Shown: in pieces, positions 21,282 through 32,286 of the stretch | Numbering within the stretch: position 1 is the first letter of the stretch | How the letters are laid out: the number at the start of each line of letters is the position of its first letter | NCBI GenBank assembly: GCA_019359275.1 | Contig: JAHHHP010000008.1 | Location: forward strand, 1 to 64,000 | Direction: 5' to 3' | DNA: 64,000 nucleotides | DNA from: Myxacorys chilensis ATA2-1-KO14 | GTDB taxonomy: Bacteria > Cyanobacteriota > Cyanobacteriia > Leptolyngbyales > Leptolyngbyaceae | Notes under the pieces: generated by a model | Seen by the model: the letters and a program-made list of their open reading frames with translations, nothing else | The model's database searches: none | What the model was told of the DNA's origin: nothing | Program-made: the position numbers and the translations under genes

Positions 21282-22256
21282 CTAGCTTGCCGACTTCGAG
21301 TGAGGAAGGGTAATGCCCAACCGTTGTTGGAGCGCTTCGACGACTTCCTCAGCTGACTTTGCACCGAAGTTCTTAATCTCCAGTAAGTCTTCTTGGCTGT
21401 AGTCAAGTAAATCAGCAACCGAGTTGATCTGAGCCCGCTTGAGACAGTTGTAAGCTCGAACTGAAAGCTGCAACTCTTCGATCGGAATTTGGCTTTCAGG
21501 ATGGTCGTCTGAAGCCGAGTCATCATCTGATGGCTCAAAGGTAATATCCTTAAGAGGATTAAATAGGTCGACCAGAATATTAGCGGCTTGACTTAGCGCT
21601 TCTTGCGGAGTCATGCTGCCATTTGTCCAGATTTCCATGATCAAGCGGTCTTTTTCAAGCGTTCCGCCGATCCGACCATCTTCAACACTGTAGTTTACTT
21701 TCCGCACTGGCATAAATACAGAGTCGATTTGCAGAAAGTCCATCGCCGTTTCATCGCGAATTTTCTCGACGCCGCGATAGCCTTTTCCTTTCTCAATCCG
21801 AAACTCCATTTCCAGGGTTGCCCCAGCGGAAAGAGTGGCGATGTATTGATCAGGATCAACAATCTCAATTTCCGAGGGCACATCGAACTGCTCGGCGGTC
21901 ACTGTCGCCGGACCCTGCACCAATAAGCGACCAATATGAGGCTGGGAAGAAAAGGTTTTAAACACCAACTTCTTCATGTTCAGCATGATGTCTAACACAT
22001 CTTCTCGAACGCCTGGAACGGTCGCAAATTCGTGAGTGACGCCTGCAATTCTAATGGCGGTCACCGAAGCGCCTTCTAAATTAGAAAGCAGCACTCGACG
22101 CAGCGCATTACCAACGGTCATTCCTTGACCCCGATCGAGGGGTTCTAACACAAATCGGCTATATTGGCTCTGGTCGTTCTCTGAACTAGACTCTACACAT
22201 TCAACCTGAAACTGTGCCACGGAGTAACCTCCCTTTTCCTTCGTTGCGAGGGTCAA
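21282..22256 (-). CDS. rpoA: RNA polymerase alpha subunit
   Basis: The 324-residue alpha subunit nucleates RNA polymerase assembly and contacts promoters and activators. The N-terminal dimerisation domain holds [20 protein letters not shown] and [20 protein letters not shown]; the C-terminal domain begins near 240 and carries the helix-hairpin-helix [20 protein letters not shown]. The ATG at 22256 adds about ten residues before the usual [10 protein letters not shown] start; a start closer to that motif is possible. It lies 91 bp after rpsK. Confidence 0.96.
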   Translation of the reverse strand: MTLATKEKGGYSVAQFQVECVESSSENDQSQYSRFVLEPLDRGQGMTVGNALRRVLLSNLEGASVTAIRIAGVTHEFATVPGVREDVLDIMLNMKKLVFKTFSSQPHIGRLLVQGPATVTAEQFDVPSEIEIVDPDQYIATLSAGATLEMEFRIEKGKGYRGVEKIRDETAMDFLQIDSVFMPVRKVNYSVEDGRIGGTLEKDRLIMEIWTNGSMTPQEALSQAANILVDLFNPLKDITFEPSDDDSASDDHPESQIPIEELQLSVRAYNCLKRAQINSVADLLDYSQEDLLEIKNFGAKSAEEVVEALQQRLGITLPHSKSAS

Positions 22257-22347
22257 CGCCCTCTGTTATGACTCCGAAACTGAGTTTCGCTGCTCAATAT
22301 CAGCAAAATAAAACAAACACGGTCAGCCCTTTTGCAACGGGCGATCC

Positions 22348-22743
22348 TTAGACTCGACGACGTTTGGGCGGACGGCAACCGTTATGCGGAATGGGGGTAA
22401 CATCGCGAATCAGAGTGATTTCTAGCCCAGATCCCTGCAATGCCCGGATCGCAGTTTCTCGTCCTGCACCAGGTCCGCTCACCATGACTTCAAGTTGGCG
22501 CATTCCCTGATCCATCGCTCGACGAGCGGCAGCTTCAGCGGCGGTTTGAGCCGCGAATGGCGTCCCTTTTTTCGCTCCTTTGAAACCACTTGACCCAGCG
22601 GATGCCCAAGAGATCACTTCTCCTTGAACATCCGAAATGGTCACGATCGTATTGTTGAAGGTGGACTGAATATGCGCTACACCGCTCGGCACATTTTTCT
22701 TTGCCTTACGCGGTCCCGTTTTCCGTGCTGGTTGTCTTGCCAT
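22348..22743 (-). CDS. rpsK: 30S ribosomal protein S11
   Basis: A 131-residue S11 with [38 protein letters not shown] and the C-terminal [18 protein letters not shown]. It forms part of the 30S platform. It sits between rpsM and rpoA, 111 bp after rpsM. Confidence 0.97.
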   Translation of the reverse strand: MARQPARKTGPRKAKKNVPSGVAHIQSTFNNTIVTISDVQGEVISWASAGSSGFKGAKKGTPFAAQTAAEAAARRAMDQGMRQLEVMVSGPGAGRETAIRALQGSGLEITLIRDVTPIPHNGCRPPKRRRV

Positions 22744-22854
22744 GTCAAATTCTCAAGTACGTCGATCGAGGAAAATGTTGAATTGTTTCTCTATAAACTC
22801 AGGGAAAGCTGCCACAAGCCAGACTCATAAAAGGCGTCCTGTGGCAGCCATCCG

Positions 22855-23238
22855 TTATTTCTTACCTGGTGCTTTCTTCTTACCGGCAACGGTGCGACGA
22901 CCGCCGCGACGAGTCCGGGCATTTGTCCGGGTTCTTTGACCTCGTACTGGTAAACCCATTCGATGACGACGACCGCGATAGCATCCAATGTCCATCAATC
23001 GCTTGACGTTCAACGATTCAAATCGTCGCAAATCCCCTTCAATCTGATAGCCGCCTTCAACCGCTTCCCGAAGCGCCGCAACGTCAGCATCACTCAGATC
23101 CTTCACGCGAGTATCTGGGTTAACGCCTGTTTTTGCGATTACTTCGTGGGCGCGTGTAAGTCCAATTCCAAAAATATATGTCAGACCAATTTCAACCCGC
23201 TTATCGCGAGGCAGGTCTACCCCGGCAATCCGTGCCAC
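22855..23238 (-). CDS. rpsM: 30S ribosomal protein S13
   Basis: A 127-residue S13 that bridges the 30S head to the 50S subunit. [21 protein letters not shown] opens the protein (shown by [14 protein letters not shown]), [20 protein letters not shown] follows, and the tail is basic. It is 139 bp after rpmJ. Confidence 0.97.
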   Translation of the reverse strand: MARIAGVDLPRDKRVEIGLTYIFGIGLTRAHEVIAKTGVNPDTRVKDLSDADVAALREAVEGGYQIEGDLRRFESLNVKRLMDIGCYRGRRHRMGLPVRGQRTRTNARTRRGGRRTVAGKKKAPGKK

Positions 23239-23377
23239 GCTCGTATCTCCCTAACGTGTGATGACTTAAATCGTGTGAACAACACTTAAAATTGTGTGAA
23301 CAACACTCTGTGAACAACTCGAAGCGCCTGCTGCAAGAGCAACTCCTTCTTGCAACAGGCGACTAATCTTTGACTGC

Positions 23378-23491
23378 CTAACCTTGACGCTGTTTGTGCT
23401 TAGGATTAGAGCAAATCACCATGACGCGACCGCGACGACGAATGACGCGGCATTTTTCACAAATTGGTTTGACTGATGCTCGAACTTTCAT
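23378..23491 (-). CDS. rpmJ: 50S ribosomal protein L36
   Basis: A 37-codon gene too short for ordinary frame scans. The product begins [14 protein letters not shown] and contains [20 protein letters not shown]. The CxxC, the third Cys and the His of the zinc-binding form are all present. The position between infA and rpsM is standard. Confidence 0.97.
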   Translation of the reverse strand: MKVRASVKPICEKCRVIRRRGRVMVICSNPKHKQRQG

Positions 23492-23592
23492 GCCTAATTC
23501 CGGCAACACTACAAACACAGCATCCTAACAATTTTTTATAGCATTTGTCAAAGATATCTTGCTATCTAGCATATTTTGTGATGATGGAGCGT

Positions 23593-23823
23593 TTATCTGC
23601 CTTTATTCTTGAGGCGATAAGTAATTCTACCTTTTGTGAGGTCGTAGGGCGTCAGTTCGACTTTGACGCGATCACCAGGAAGAATCTTGATGTAGTTACG
23701 ACGAATTTTACCTGAGATGTGAGCAAGGACATTGAATCCATTGTCCAAATCAACGCGGAACATCGCGTTGGGCAAGGAATCAACAACCGTACCTTCCATC
23801 TCAATTAAATCTTGTTTAGACAA
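23593..23823 (-). CDS. infA: Translation initiation factor IF-1
   Basis: A 76-residue OB-fold protein that binds the ribosomal A site during initiation. [20 protein letters not shown] and [20 protein letters not shown] are its hallmarks. It follows adk by about 190 bp and precedes rpmJ. No map (methionine aminopeptidase) gene lies between adk and infA. Confidence 0.97.
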   Translation of the reverse strand: MSKQDLIEMEGTVVDSLPNAMFRVDLDNGFNVLAHISGKIRRNYIKILPGDRVKVELTPYDLTKGRITYRLKNKGR

Positions 23824-24014
23824 ACGGAAATTCCTCCAAAGACAGTTGGGGTCAAATCATACCCTATTTGAGTGTAGATCATTAAATTGATTTTCAGCAG
23901 TGATTCAACATTCGGGATGTCCGTACTCAAAAATGATGCGATGCTCAATCAAAAACTGGCTAAGAATGTTGCTTCCTAGCCAGTTTGATTTCTATTTCAA
24001 CTCTAAGCGAGACT

Positions 24015-24563
24015 TTAAGCGAGATTGTTCAGTGCCGAGGAAACAGCCTCCATCGACTGATTACCGTCGACTGTCACGAGCTTTTCACGAGACTCGTAAT
24101 AGCTGATTAGAGGAGCCGTTTGATCGCGATAGACCTCCAGACGCCGCCGAATCACCTCTTCGTTATCGTCCTTGCGACCACGGCTGAGCAACCGAGCTAC
24201 CAGCGTCTCATCCGGAACGTCGAGATTGATCACGCGATCGTAGTCATGACTGAGCTTACTCAGAATAAAGTCTAGGATCTGAGCTTGAATGACATTTCGA
24301 GGAAAACCATCGAGAATCCAACCAGACTGAGTATCGGGCTTATCTAGCCGCTCTTGAATCAGGTCAACAACTAGTTGGTCAGGCACAAGTTCACCCCGTT
24401 CCATATAGCGTTGAGCCTTCATGCCTAGCGGCGTTTGGCCCGTCACCGCCTCCCGCAAAATTTCTCCGGTCGAGATGTGCGGAATCAAATGAGAGTCTGC
24501 CAAGACTTTCGATTGTGTGCCTTTTCCGGCTCCCGGTGGTCCTAGAAAAATCAGTCGCGCCAC
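24015..24563 (-). CDS. adk: Adenylate kinase
   Basis: Catalyses ATP + AMP = 2 ADP. The P-loop is FLGPPGAGKGTQ (6-17), followed by STGEILREAV and GWILDGFPRNVIQAQ. At 182 residues it is the short form without the zinc LID insertion. The start overlaps the secY stop by one base, so the two are coupled. Confidence 0.96.
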   Translation of the reverse strand: MARLIFLGPPGAGKGTQSKVLADSHLIPHISTGEILREAVTGQTPLGMKAQRYMERGELVPDQLVVDLIQERLDKPDTQSGWILDGFPRNVIQAQILDFILSKLSHDYDRVINLDVPDETLVARLLSRGRKDDNEEVIRRRLEVYRDQTAPLISYYESREKLVTVDGNQSMEAVSSALNNLA

Positions 24564-25867
24564 TATTGTTTCACCATTCCTTCATATCGCTGAGAAATCA
24601 CATAGGTTTGAATCTGTTTCGCCGTATCGATCGCCACCCCTACCAAGATCAACAGTGAGGTTGCTCCAAAGCCCTGAAATGTAGGGACTTTCGTTGCAGT
24701 TTCAATCACCGTTGGAACGATCGCGACGACCCCTAAGAAGATAGCACCCAAGAAGGTCAAACGGTTTAAAACACGCTCAATATATTCTGTTGTCGCCTTT
24801 CCAGGACGAATCCCCGGAATGCTTGACCCCATTTTCTTTAAGTTCTTCGACATGTCCTCTGGTTGAACGACCAGCGACGCATAGAAATAACTGAAGAACA
24901 AGATCATTACAAGATACAGAATGTTGTAGAACCAAGATGTTGGGCTGAAGAAATTAGCAAACTGGGCAACCGTGACGTTATTTCTAAATGAGTTGGCGAT
25001 CAACGCAGGTAGCGTCAGAACGGTAGAGGCAAAAATAATTGGCATCACGCCGCCTTGGTTGAGGCGCAATGGTAAATAGCTGCTTCTTTCCATATATTGG
25101 CGACGCCCAACCTGACGACGAGCCGAGATAATCGGAATCCGGCGAGTGCCTTCTTGAACAAAAACGATGCCAACAACCATTGCCAGGAAGACGAGCAACA
25201 GAACGACGATACCCCCAACAATGGTGCGATCGCCCGTCTGCGCCAAGTCGAAGGTCCTTCCTAGCGACTGCGGCAACGACGAGACAATGTTTAAGAAAAT
25301 CAGCAGTGACGCCCCGTTGCCAATCCCGCGTTCTGTAATCAGTTCGCCAATCCACATGACAAACATGGAGCCAGCGGAAAGTGCCAGAACCGTTTCAACA
25401 ACGAAAGCAGGTCCCCACTGTTCTGCAAATGGCTTGAGCAAGCCGACGGTCAGCAGCGTGCTTTGAATAACAGCCCAAGCGGCGGCGACATAACGTGTAA
25501 TTTGGGAAATCTTGCGGCGTCCGGCCTCACCTTCATTCTTCTGCAAGTCCTCGAGAGCAGGAATGGCAGCCGTGAGCAATTGTAGAATAATCGATGCGTT
25601 AATAAACGGCAGAATACCGAGGGCAAAAATACCGAGGGTTTTCAGACCGCCGCCTGCAAACAAGTCCAAGAAGCCCAAAGCGCTATTACTGGCAATGCTG
25701 GCAGAAAATGCCGCGCGATCGATGCCCGGAATCGGAATGAAGATTCCTAAACGAACCAGGATGAGTGCCCCGATCGTCAACAGGAGACGACCTCTTAGCC
25801 CAGAGGCTTGTGCCATTTGAGCAAAGGTTTCCTGTGCACTGGGCGTTTTATCTCGACTAACGACCAT
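24563..25867 (-). CDS. secY: Protein translocase subunit SecY
   Basis: The channel subunit of the Sec translocon in the plasma and thylakoid membranes. The 434-residue protein shows ten hydrophobic segments. RLGIFIPIPGIDRAAF is the N-terminal signature, and EGTRRIPIISARRQVGRRQY and LTFLGAIFLGVVAIVP are later family blocks. It lies 165 bp after rplO and is coupled to adk. No second SecY is in the window. Confidence 0.97.
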   Translation of the reverse strand: MVVSRDKTPSAQETFAQMAQASGLRGRLLLTIGALILVRLGIFIPIPGIDRAAFSASIASNSALGFLDLFAGGGLKTLGIFALGILPFINASIILQLLTAAIPALEDLQKNEGEAGRRKISQITRYVAAAWAVIQSTLLTVGLLKPFAEQWGPAFVVETVLALSAGSMFVMWIGELITERGIGNGASLLIFLNIVSSLPQSLGRTFDLAQTGDRTIVGGIVVLLLVFLAMVVGIVFVQEGTRRIPIISARRQVGRRQYMERSSYLPLRLNQGGVMPIIFASTVLTLPALIANSFRNNVTVAQFANFFSPTSWFYNILYLVMILFFSYFYASLVVQPEDMSKNLKKMGSSIPGIRPGKATTEYIERVLNRLTFLGAIFLGVVAIVPTVIETATKVPTFQGFGATSLLILVGVAIDTAKQIQTYVISQRYEGMVKQ

Positions 25868-26032
25868 GAAGGGTGTACCTCTTACATTAATTTGAATGTT
25901 CTTAATGACAGTACGATTAACAGAATTGCAGATGAAATAATCTTAGAACGGCAAAACGTCCCTCAACCAGAACGGCACAGAAGGACGACTTCACCACGCA
26001 CATTTTAAGGGGTGTCTTAGAGTTAGGTGAAA

Positions 26033-26485
26033 TTATGCTCCAGTCACAACTTCACAGCTTCCGCCTGCTGCTTCAATTTTAGCGCGAGCACCAGATGTAA
26101 ATGCTGCCGCTCTCACCTTCAGCGCTACAGACAGATCGCCGTTCCCCAAAACTTTAAGCGGAGCGCGATCGCTCGTCAAAATTCCCGCTTCAAGCAATGA
26201 TTCTAGGGTGACTTCAGCATTAGCAGGTAACTCAGCCAAATCTTCAACATTGACGATCGAGTACACCTTCGGGTTAACGACGGTGAAATACTTCATCTTG
26301 GGCAAACGACGATAGAGCGGCGTTTGTCCACCTTCAAATCCAGGGCGAGTCGGGCGACCAGAACGGGATTTCTGACCTCTCATACCAAAACCGCAGCTTG
26401 CCCCTTGTCCTGCTGCGATTCCTCGACCGACCCGACGACCGCGCTTTGTTGACCCCTCTTGGGGTTGAGCATCTTCTATTCTCAT
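26033..26485 (-). CDS. rplO: 50S ribosomal protein L15
   Basis: A 150-residue L15 with the glycine-rich basic N-terminus [19 protein letters not shown] and [20 protein letters not shown]. It follows rpsE directly with no rpmD (L30) gene between them, which is normal for cyanobacteria. Confidence 0.96.
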   Translation of the reverse strand: MRIEDAQPQEGSTKRGRRVGRGIAAGQGASCGFGMRGQKSRSGRPTRPGFEGGQTPLYRRLPKMKYFTVVNPKVYSIVNVEDLAELPANAEVTLESLLEAGILTSDRAPLKVLGNGDLSVALKVRAAAFTSGARAKIEAAGGSCEVVTGA

Positions 26486-26544
26486 GATGTTCGCTTCGGG
26501 TAAGTGTTTATAAACGGATGGGTTAACGCCTTTGCTGATGCGCT

Positions 26545-27066
26545 CTAGCCATAGAGATTCTCAACCGGAATGCCGCGCTCTTCAGCCACATCCTGGAGGG
26601 TACGCAGATTATCCAACGCCGTGACCGTTGCACGAGCGTTGTTGAGCGGATTATCAGAACCGAGTTGTTTTGCGAGAATGTTCTTTACACCAGCCAACTC
26701 AAGCACTGTGCGTACCGCACCCCCAGCAATTACCCCTGTACCTGGAGCCGCTGGGCGCATCATCACTTTCGCACCGCCGCCTGCACCAGTCGCAGGGTGA
26801 GGAATCGAATTGGCTCTGGTGAGCGGCACTTCAACCAAGTGCTTCTTGCCGTCAGCCACGCCTTTCTTCACTGCGCCGATCACGTCTGCCGCTTTGCCAA
26901 CGCCAACGCCGACTTGACCGCGCTCGTTTCCGACCACGACGATCGCACGGAAGCTGAGCTTTTTACCACCCTTGACCACTTTAGTCACCCGACGGATCTG
27001 CACAACGCGCTCTTGCCAGTCGCTTTCCTTTTCACGGGTGCGCTTTTCTTTTCTAGCCTTTGCCAT
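26545..27066 (-). CDS. rpsE: 30S ribosomal protein S5
   Basis: A 173-residue S5 with [39 protein letters not shown] and the [20 protein letters not shown] block. The extended charged N-terminus ([17 protein letters not shown]) is typical of the cyanobacterial form. It is 13 bp after rplR. Confidence 0.97.
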   Translation of the reverse strand: MAKARKEKRTREKESDWQERVVQIRRVTKVVKGGKKLSFRAIVVVGNERGQVGVGVGKAADVIGAVKKGVADGKKHLVEVPLTRANSIPHPATGAGGGAKVMMRPAAPGTGVIAGGAVRTVLELAGVKNILAKQLGSDNPLNNARATVTALDNLRTLQDVAEERGIPVENLYG

Positions 27067-27079
27067 GATTCAAGTTCTC

Positions 27080-27442
27080 CTAGAAATTTAAGCCCGCTTC
27101 ACGAGCGGCGTCTGCTAACGCTTTCACACGACCGTGATACAGGTTTCCGCCCCGATCAAACACGACTTGATCAATCCCCTTTGCCTTCGCTCGCTCAGCA
27201 ATTAGTTTGCCTACTGCTACTGAAGCATCGCAGTTTGAACCCGATTCCAGCTTCTCCTTAAGGTCTTTATCGACTGTAGAAGCAGAAACCAATGTACTTT
27301 GAGCTACATCGTCAATCACCTGCACATAAATGTGCTGATTAGACCGAAATACAGCCATCCGGGGACGCTCCGGTGTGCCAGAGAGGGAACGGCGAATGCG
27401 GCTGTGACGACGACGAACAGAATCTCGACGACTTAATTTCAT
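27080..27442 (-). CDS. rplR: 50S ribosomal protein L18
   Basis: A 120-residue L18, a 5S rRNA-binding protein. [22 protein letters not shown] sequence ([20 protein letters not shown]) and [19 protein letters not shown] are visible. It lies only 3 bp after rplF. Confidence 0.96.
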   Translation of the reverse strand: MKLSRRDSVRRRHSRIRRSLSGTPERPRMAVFRSNQHIYVQVIDDVAQSTLVSASTVDKDLKEKLESGSNCDASVAVGKLIAERAKAKGIDQVVFDRGGNLYHGRVKALADAAREAGLNF

Positions 27443-27445
27443 AGT

Positions 27446-27994
27446 TTACTTCTTCCCTTTACCACTAGCCTTACCAACCTTGCGTCTGACCGCTTCACCC
27501 GCATAGCGAATGCCTTTGCCTTTATACGGTTCAGGCGGACGAACGGCACGAATCTTAGCGGCAGTGTTACCAACAATTTCCTTGTCGATTCCGGTCACCG
27601 TGACGTTGACGTTGTTTTCAACTACAAATTGAATGCCGTCTGGTGGCTCGATCAACACAGGATGGCTGTACCCCATATTGAGATTCAAGTTTTTTCCTTG
27701 AACGGCCGCACGATAGCCAACCCCTTGAATTTCAAGCTTGCGCTGAAAGCCTTGAGATACGCCATCTACCATATTGGCAACTAAGGTGCGACACAATCCG
27801 TGACGCTGACGAGCGGCGCGAGATTCATCACGGCGAGTCACCGTAACCGTTTCTCCTTCCATCGCAACAATGGCTTCAGGAGGCAAAACCCGTGAGAGTT
27901 CACCTTTCGGTCCTTTGACCGTAACGTGTTGCCCGTCGATCGTGACCGTTACTTTGGCGGGAATGGGGATAGGACGTTTTCCAATCCGAGACAT
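27446..27994 (-). CDS. rplF: 50S ribosomal protein L6
   Basis: A 182-residue L6 starting [20 protein letters not shown], with [13 protein letters not shown] and the C-terminal [19 protein letters not shown]. It is 74 bp after rpsH. Confidence 0.97.
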   Translation of the reverse strand: MSRIGKRPIPIPAKVTVTIDGQHVTVKGPKGELSRVLPPEAIVAMEGETVTVTRRDESRAARQRHGLCRTLVANMVDGVSQGFQRKLEIQGVGYRAAVQGKNLNLNMGYSHPVLIEPPDGIQFVVENNVNVTVTGIDKEIVGNTAAKIRAVRPPEPYKGKGIRYAGEAVRRKVGKASGKGKK

Positions 27995-28068
27995 AGCTGA
28001 TTCCTCTTTTGACTGTTTCTGCTGACTTCTTTTATGGTTGCTCTAGTAAACTGCGACAACAACCTGCT

Positions 28069-28470
28069 TTACCAGACATAGCAGAGGACTTCGCCACCCA
28101 CACCCGACCGTCGAGCGTCGCGATCAGTCATCACGCCGCTTGACGTAGAGACGATCGCAATGCCAATGCCGCCTAACACGCGCGGCAAATCCTTGGTGTT
28201 GGAGTACACTCGCAGTCCTGGAGTGGAAACACGCTTCAAGGCAGTGATGATCGGCTTGCGGGTTTTGCCTTTGTACTTGAGGGTGAGGACGATGTTGCGC
28301 TTGACGCCTTCGCCAACTTCCTCAACGTCGCCAATAAATCCTTCTGCTTTTAGCACTTGGGCAATGCTGCGAGTCATGCGAGTTGCCGGAATCTCCGTCG
28401 TTTGATGCCGCGCCAAGCTCGCGTTGCGGATGCGCGTCAGCATGTCTGAAATTGTGTCGTTAACTGCCAT
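28069..28470 (-). CDS. rpsH: 30S ribosomal protein S8
   Basis: A 133-residue S8 with [20 protein letters not shown] and the C-terminal [16 protein letters not shown]. In bacteria S8 is the usual translational repressor of the spc operon; whether that holds here is not shown. It is 21 bp after rplE. Confidence 0.97.
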   Translation of the reverse strand: MAVNDTISDMLTRIRNASLARHQTTEIPATRMTRSIAQVLKAEGFIGDVEEVGEGVKRNIVLTLKYKGKTRKPIITALKRVSTPGLRVYSNTKDLPRVLGGIGIAIVSTSSGVMTDRDARRSGVGGEVLCYVW

Positions 28471-28491
28471 AGTTTCCTCTGTGATGCTGCA

Positions 28492-29037
28492 TCAGTTGTC
28501 CCGGAAAGGCATACCCAATTCCTTGAGCAGGGCACGACCTTCTTCGTCAGTATTTGCAGTGGTGATGATTGAAATGTCCATGCCGCGAATCTGATCAATA
28601 CTGTCGTATTCGATTTCTGGGAAAATCAACTGTTCTCTCAGACCGAGCGTATAGTTTCCTCGACCGTCAAAACTTTTCGGACTGATGCCGCGAAAGTCGC
28701 GAATGCGAGGTAAGGCAAGATTCACCAGGCGATCCATAAAGGCATACATACGATCGCTTCTCAATGTCACCATGACTCCGACGGGCATTCCCTCGCGGAG
28801 TTTAAACGCAGCGATCGCTTTTTTGGCTCTGGTTACGACTGGCTTTTGCCCTGTAATGGTTGCAATTTCTGCTACCGAAGCTTCTAGCGCCTTGGCATTT
28901 TGGGAGGCTTCTCCCAAACCCCGGTTCACCGTGATTTTCACGAGCTTCGGAACCTGATGGATGTTCGCATAATTGAACTGTTCCATCATCGTTGGAACGA
29001 CCTTATCTTGGTAGATCGCTTTTAGTCCTGTCGCCAT
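28492..29037 (-). CDS. rplE: 50S ribosomal protein L5
   Basis: A 181-residue L5 that contacts 5S rRNA and the P-site t[39 protein letters not shown] and [17 protein letters not shown] are present. It is 60 bp after rplX. Confidence 0.97.
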   Translation of the reverse strand: MATGLKAIYQDKVVPTMMEQFNYANIHQVPKLVKITVNRGLGEASQNAKALEASVAEIATITGQKPVVTRAKKAIAAFKLREGMPVGVMVTLRSDRMYAFMDRLVNLALPRIRDFRGISPKSFDGRGNYTLGLREQLIFPEIEYDSIDQIRGMDISIITTANTDEEGRALLKELGMPFRDN

Positions 29038-29097
29038 ACTGATTTAATCCTTTCCCTGGGCTTGGTCAGGGAGCTATAGAGAGTATCGGGGCTGAAG

Positions 29098-29445
29098 TTA
29101 GTCAATGATCTCGCCGGTTTTCTTCAGCATTCGCACCTTACGGCCGTCTTCAGTAAAGGTGTAGCAGACGCGACTTCTGACCTTTTGCTTCTCGGAATAC
29201 AGCATCACATTGGAACTATGAATCGGAAACTCTAGGGTCTCAATCCGCCCGGATTCACCTTCGCCTTGAGGCTTAATGTGCTTTGTTTTGACGTTTACCC
29301 CTTTGATCAGCACTTTGCTGGTTTTGGGAAACACTTCTTCGATCGCACCGACTTTGCCTTTATCGTTACCTGCAATCACTTGCACCGTGTCGCCCTTTTT
29401 CACATGCATTCTGTGACGGGTGACGGTCTTCTTTTTCGTCGCCAT
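29098..29445 (-). CDS. rplX: 50S ribosomal protein L24
   Basis: A 115-residue L24 with a KOW motif in [20 protein letters not shown], and [20 protein letters not shown]. The start overlaps the rplN stop by one base (TAATG arrangement), showing coupling. Confidence 0.97.
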   Translation of the reverse strand: MATKKKTVTRHRMHVKKGDTVQVIAGNDKGKVGAIEEVFPKTSKVLIKGVNVKTKHIKPQGEGESGRIETLEFPIHSSNVMLYSEKQKVRSRVCYTFTEDGRKVRMLKKTGEIID

Positions 29446-29813
29446 TACAGCACCTCCGGAGCCAAGGAAACGATTTTGGTGTAGTTCTTATCGCGCAATT
29501 CACGCGCAACCGGACCAAAGACACGGGTGCCTCTGGGGTTGCCGTCTTGGTTGATAATCACGGCAGCATTGTCATCAAACCGAATGCTCATGCCGCTGTC
29601 GCGACGAATGGTTTTTTTCGTTCGCACGACCACGGCTTTGACCACATCCGATTTTTTGACGGCCATATTGGGTAGGGCATCTTTGACAACGGCGACGATG
29701 ACATCTCCCACGGCAGCGTAACGGCGATTACCGCCGCCCACCACGCGGATACACATCAGTTTGCGTGCGCCACTGTTGTCTGCCACATTTAAGTAACTTT
29801 CTTGTTGAATCAT
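29445..29813 (-). CDS. rplN: 50S ribosomal protein L14
   Basis: A 122-residue L14 beginning [20 protein letters not shown], with [14 protein letters not shown] and [20 protein letters not shown]. It is 17 bp after rpsQ and coupled to rplX. Confidence 0.97.
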   Translation of the reverse strand: MIQQESYLNVADNSGARKLMCIRVVGGGNRRYAAVGDVIVAVVKDALPNMAVKKSDVVKAVVVRTKKTIRRDSGMSIRFDDNAAVIINQDGNPRGTRVFGPVARELRDKNYTKIVSLAPEVL

Positions 29814-29830
29814 GTCCGCCTCCGGCGACC

Positions 29831-30079
29831 TTAGATCTTGGAACTGCTTAGAATTTCGGCAACAGCCCAGCGCTTAGTACGGCTCAGAGGGCGAGTTTCC
29901 AGAATACGGACGCGATCGCCCATTTTGCATTTGTTTTCTTCGTCGTGCACTTTATAGCGCTTTGTCCGAACCATGATTTTTCCGTATTTAGGGTGTTGAG
30001 CGCGGTTTTCCACGGCAACCACTACGGTTTTATCCATTTTGTCGCTGACAACTAAGCCAACTCTTTCTTTCACTGCCAT
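29831..30079 (-). CDS. rpsQ: 30S ribosomal protein S17
   Basis: An 82-residue S17, a primary 16S rRNA binder. [20 protein letters not shown] and [20 protein letters not shown] are its marks. It is 16 bp after rpmC. Confidence 0.97.
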   Translation of the reverse strand: MAVKERVGLVVSDKMDKTVVVAVENRAQHPKYGKIMVRTKRYKVHDEENKCKMGDRVRILETRPLSRTKRWAVAEILSSSKI

Positions 30080-30095
30080 TGGGTTTCGACTCCGT

Positions 30096-30308
30096 TTAGC
30101 TCTCGCCTTGTTTCAACTGTCGTTCGCGTTCAACTGTCAACAACTGAGCTAAGCGGTGCTTGGCGTGTTTGAACAGGTGCGGCTTTTCGAGCTGACGAGT
30201 CCCTTTCTGCATCCGCAGCTCAAATAGCTCTCGCTTCGAGGCCAAAATTTGCTCAGAAAGTTCTTCGTCGTTTAGTTTTCTTGCATCTTCAACGTTGGGA
30301 AGAGACAT
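30096..30308 (-). CDS. rpmC: 50S ribosomal protein L29
   Basis: A 70-residue L29 near the exit tunnel, with [20 protein letters not shown] and [20 protein letters not shown]. It is 3 bp after rplP. Confidence 0.96.
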   Translation of the reverse strand: MSLPNVEDARKLNDEELSEQILASKRELFELRMQKGTRQLEKPHLFKHAKHRLAQLLTVERERQLKQGES

Positions 30309-30311
30309 AAG

Positions 30312-30743
30312 TTAGGACTCCTCCGTGGCTTCAATTTGTTGACGAACAATAAATTTAGTTTTGATCGGCATTTTGAACGAGGCAAGGCGCATCGCTTCCC
30401 GAGCGGTTGCTTCGGGCACGCCTGCAATTTCAAATAAGATCCGACCGGGCTTGACGACGGCAACCCAGAACTCGGGCGCACCTTTACCAGAACCCATCCG
30501 GGTTTCAGCAGGGCGTGCGGTTACAGGTTTGTCGGGAAAGACGCGAATCCAGATTTTTCCGCCGCGACGGATGTAACGAGTCATCGCACGACGACCCGCT
30601 TCAATCTGACGAGCGGTAATCCAGGATGGCTCTAGCGCCTGCAATCCGAAATCTCCAAAGTTCAGATCACTGCCGCGTGTTGCCAATCCTGCCATCCGAC
30701 CGCGCTGTTGTTTGCGGAATTTTGTTCTTCTTGGGCTTAACAT
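30312..30743 (-). CDS. rplP: 50S ribosomal protein L16
   Basis: A 143-residue L16 with [40 protein letters not shown] and [20 protein letters not shown]. It is 88 bp after rpsC, a longer gap than its neighbours because a heptamer repeat lies there. Confidence 0.97.
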   Translation of the reverse strand: MLSPRRTKFRKQQRGRMAGLATRGSDLNFGDFGLQALEPSWITARQIEAGRRAMTRYIRRGGKIWIRVFPDKPVTARPAETRMGSGKGAPEFWVAVVKPGRILFEIAGVPEATAREAMRLASFKMPIKTKFIVRQQIEATEES

Positions 30744-30810
30744 GACTCGATACCAATGAATAAGAGTCAGGAGGCGAGATGCAGAATAGAAGGTCGAAAG
30801 AATTTATCTC

Positions 30811-30840
30811 TCATCCCTCATCCTTCATCCCTCATCCCTC
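30811..30840. repeat. Heptamer tandem repeat at the rpsC 3' end
   Basis: On the plus strand the sequence reads TCATCCC, TCATCCT, TCATCCC, TCATCCC in direct succession. The repeat runs across the rpsC stop codon (30832) and into the rpsC-rplP gap, so it would be transcribed within the ribosomal operon. Reverse-complement units of the same family are at 661-681. Confidence 0.7.
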
Positions 30841-31584
30841 GTTTGATCGGTCTTCAAATTGCTGACGACGACGCTGTTGGCGACGACGCGGCTGTTGGTT
30901 GGTCGGCGCTTCTTCAACTCGCTCTTGTCCAGGAATAATTTCACCCTTAAAGACCCACACCTTAATGCCAAGCGTGCCATAGATTGTGGCGGCAGTGCAG
31001 TACGCGTAATCGATATCAGCCCGCAGGGTGTGTAGCGGAACGCGGCCCTCACGAGTCCATTCAGGACGCGCAATCTCAGCCCCATTCAAACGACCACTAA
31101 CCTGAATCTTGATCCCTTCAATGCCAGCCCGCTGAGCGCGTTGAATCGCTTGGCGAACCACACGTCGAAAGGAAACCCGCCGCTCTAGCTGCTCAGCAAT
31201 GTACTCCCCGATTAGGGCAGCATCAGCATCAACGCGAGCGACTTCAACGACGTTGATTCGGATGGCGCGATCGCTGTCGCCTAATGCGTTTTGCAAGTTG
31301 GTGCGCAACACTTCAATCCCAGCACCGCCACGACCGACAACAACGCCAGGACGCGAGGTGCGAATTTCGAGATCGATTTGATCGGCTTTACGCTCAACCC
31401 GAATCTCAGAGATTCCCGGCTTCTTCAAGTTGTCAAGATTTTTCGGATTCTTGGTGAAGAACTCGCGAATCTTGTAATCCTCTTGCAATAGATCAGGGTA
31501 GCGCTCTGCATCCGCGAACCAACGGGACTGGTGATCTTTAATGATCCCAAGCCGAAAACCATTTGGATGAATCTTTTGTCCCAC
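30832..31584 (-). CDS. rpsC: 30S ribosomal protein S3
   Basis: A 250-residue S3 with [20 protein letters not shown] at the start, the KH-domain GXXG region [15 protein letters not shown], and a basic C-terminal tail [16 protein letters not shown]. The GTG at 31584 is chosen: GAGGA lies seven bases upstream and it avoids overlapping rplV, whereas the longest frame (to 31662) runs into rplV. Confidence 0.96.
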   Translation of the reverse strand: MGQKIHPNGFRLGIIKDHQSRWFADAERYPDLLQEDYKIREFFTKNPKNLDNLKKPGISEIRVERKADQIDLEIRTSRPGVVVGRGGAGIEVLRTNLQNALGDSDRAIRINVVEVARVDADAALIGEYIAEQLERRVSFRRVVRQAIQRAQRAGIEGIKIQVSGRLNGAEIARPEWTREGRVPLHTLRADIDYAYCTAATIYGTLGIKVWVFKGEIIPGQERVEEAPTNQQPRRRQQRRRQQFEDRSNEG

Positions 31585-31616
31585 AAATATGTCCTCAGAA
31601 ACGCAGTAAAGAACGG

Positions 31617-31979
31617 TTATGAATCGGAAGCACCAGGCATCACTGCCACTGTGATGTGACAAGTCGGCTTGCGAATTTGGTAGGCGCGTCCTTGCGCTCT
31701 CGGTCGAAATCGCTTGAGGACAGGTCCTTGATCAGCAAAGGCTTGGCTGACGATCAGATCGGCACGGTTGTAGCCTTCATTGTGTTCAGCGTTTGCTGCC
31801 GCCGATCGCAGCACCTTGAGAACCGGCTCGCAGGCGCGATAAGGCATAAATTCGAGAATGATTAGCGCTTCACGGTACGATAGCCCTCGAATTTGATCGA
31901 GTACCCGCCGCACCTTGAACGGTGACATGCGGATGTATCGTGCGATCGCTTTTACTTCTCCTGCTGTTTGAGTTGCCAT
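31617..31979 (-). CDS. rplV: 50S ribosomal protein L22
   Basis: A 120-residue L22 lining the exit tunnel. [20 protein letters not shown] and the C-terminal [20 protein letters not shown] are visible. It is 10 bp after rpsS. Confidence 0.97.
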   Translation of the reverse strand: MATQTAGEVKAIARYIRMSPFKVRRVLDQIRGLSYREALIILEFMPYRACEPVLKVLRSAAANAEHNEGYNRADLIVSQAFADQGPVLKRFRPRAQGRAYQIRKPTCHITVAVMPGASDS

Positions 31980-31989
31980 AATTTATCTC

Positions 31990-32268
31990 CTATCGACGCG
32001 CCTTGCGATCGCCGCCTGCATGACCCCGGAATGTCCGAGTCGGCGCGAATTCACCTAATTTGTGCCCAACCATCTGTTCGGATACAAATACCGGAACATG
32101 CTGACGACCGTTGTGGACCGCGATCGTCAATCCAATCATCTGAGGCAGAATTGTTGAAGCACGAGACCAAGTTTTGATCACCTGGTTATCGCCCTTTGCT
32201 CTGGCTGCCTCAACCTTTTTCATCAAGTGGTCTGCAACGAACGGACCCTTCTTTAGTGAACGTGCCAT
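31990..32268 (-). CDS. rpsS: 30S ribosomal protein S19
   Basis: A 92-residue S19 beginning [20 protein letters not shown], with [20 protein letters not shown] and [20 protein letters not shown]. It is 18 bp after rplB. Confidence 0.97.
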   Translation of the reverse strand: MARSLKKGPFVADHLMKKVEAARAKGDNQVIKTWSRASTILPQMIGLTIAVHNGRQHVPVFVSEQMVGHKLGEFAPTRTFRGHAGGDRKARR

Positions 32269-32286
32269 ATTTACAGTCTCCCTAAA

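Noticed and set aside
31585..31662. N-terminal extension of ribosomal protein S3
   Set aside because: It overlaps rplV and lacks conservation; the GTG at 31584 has a GAGGA site and starts the conserved [12 protein letters not shown].
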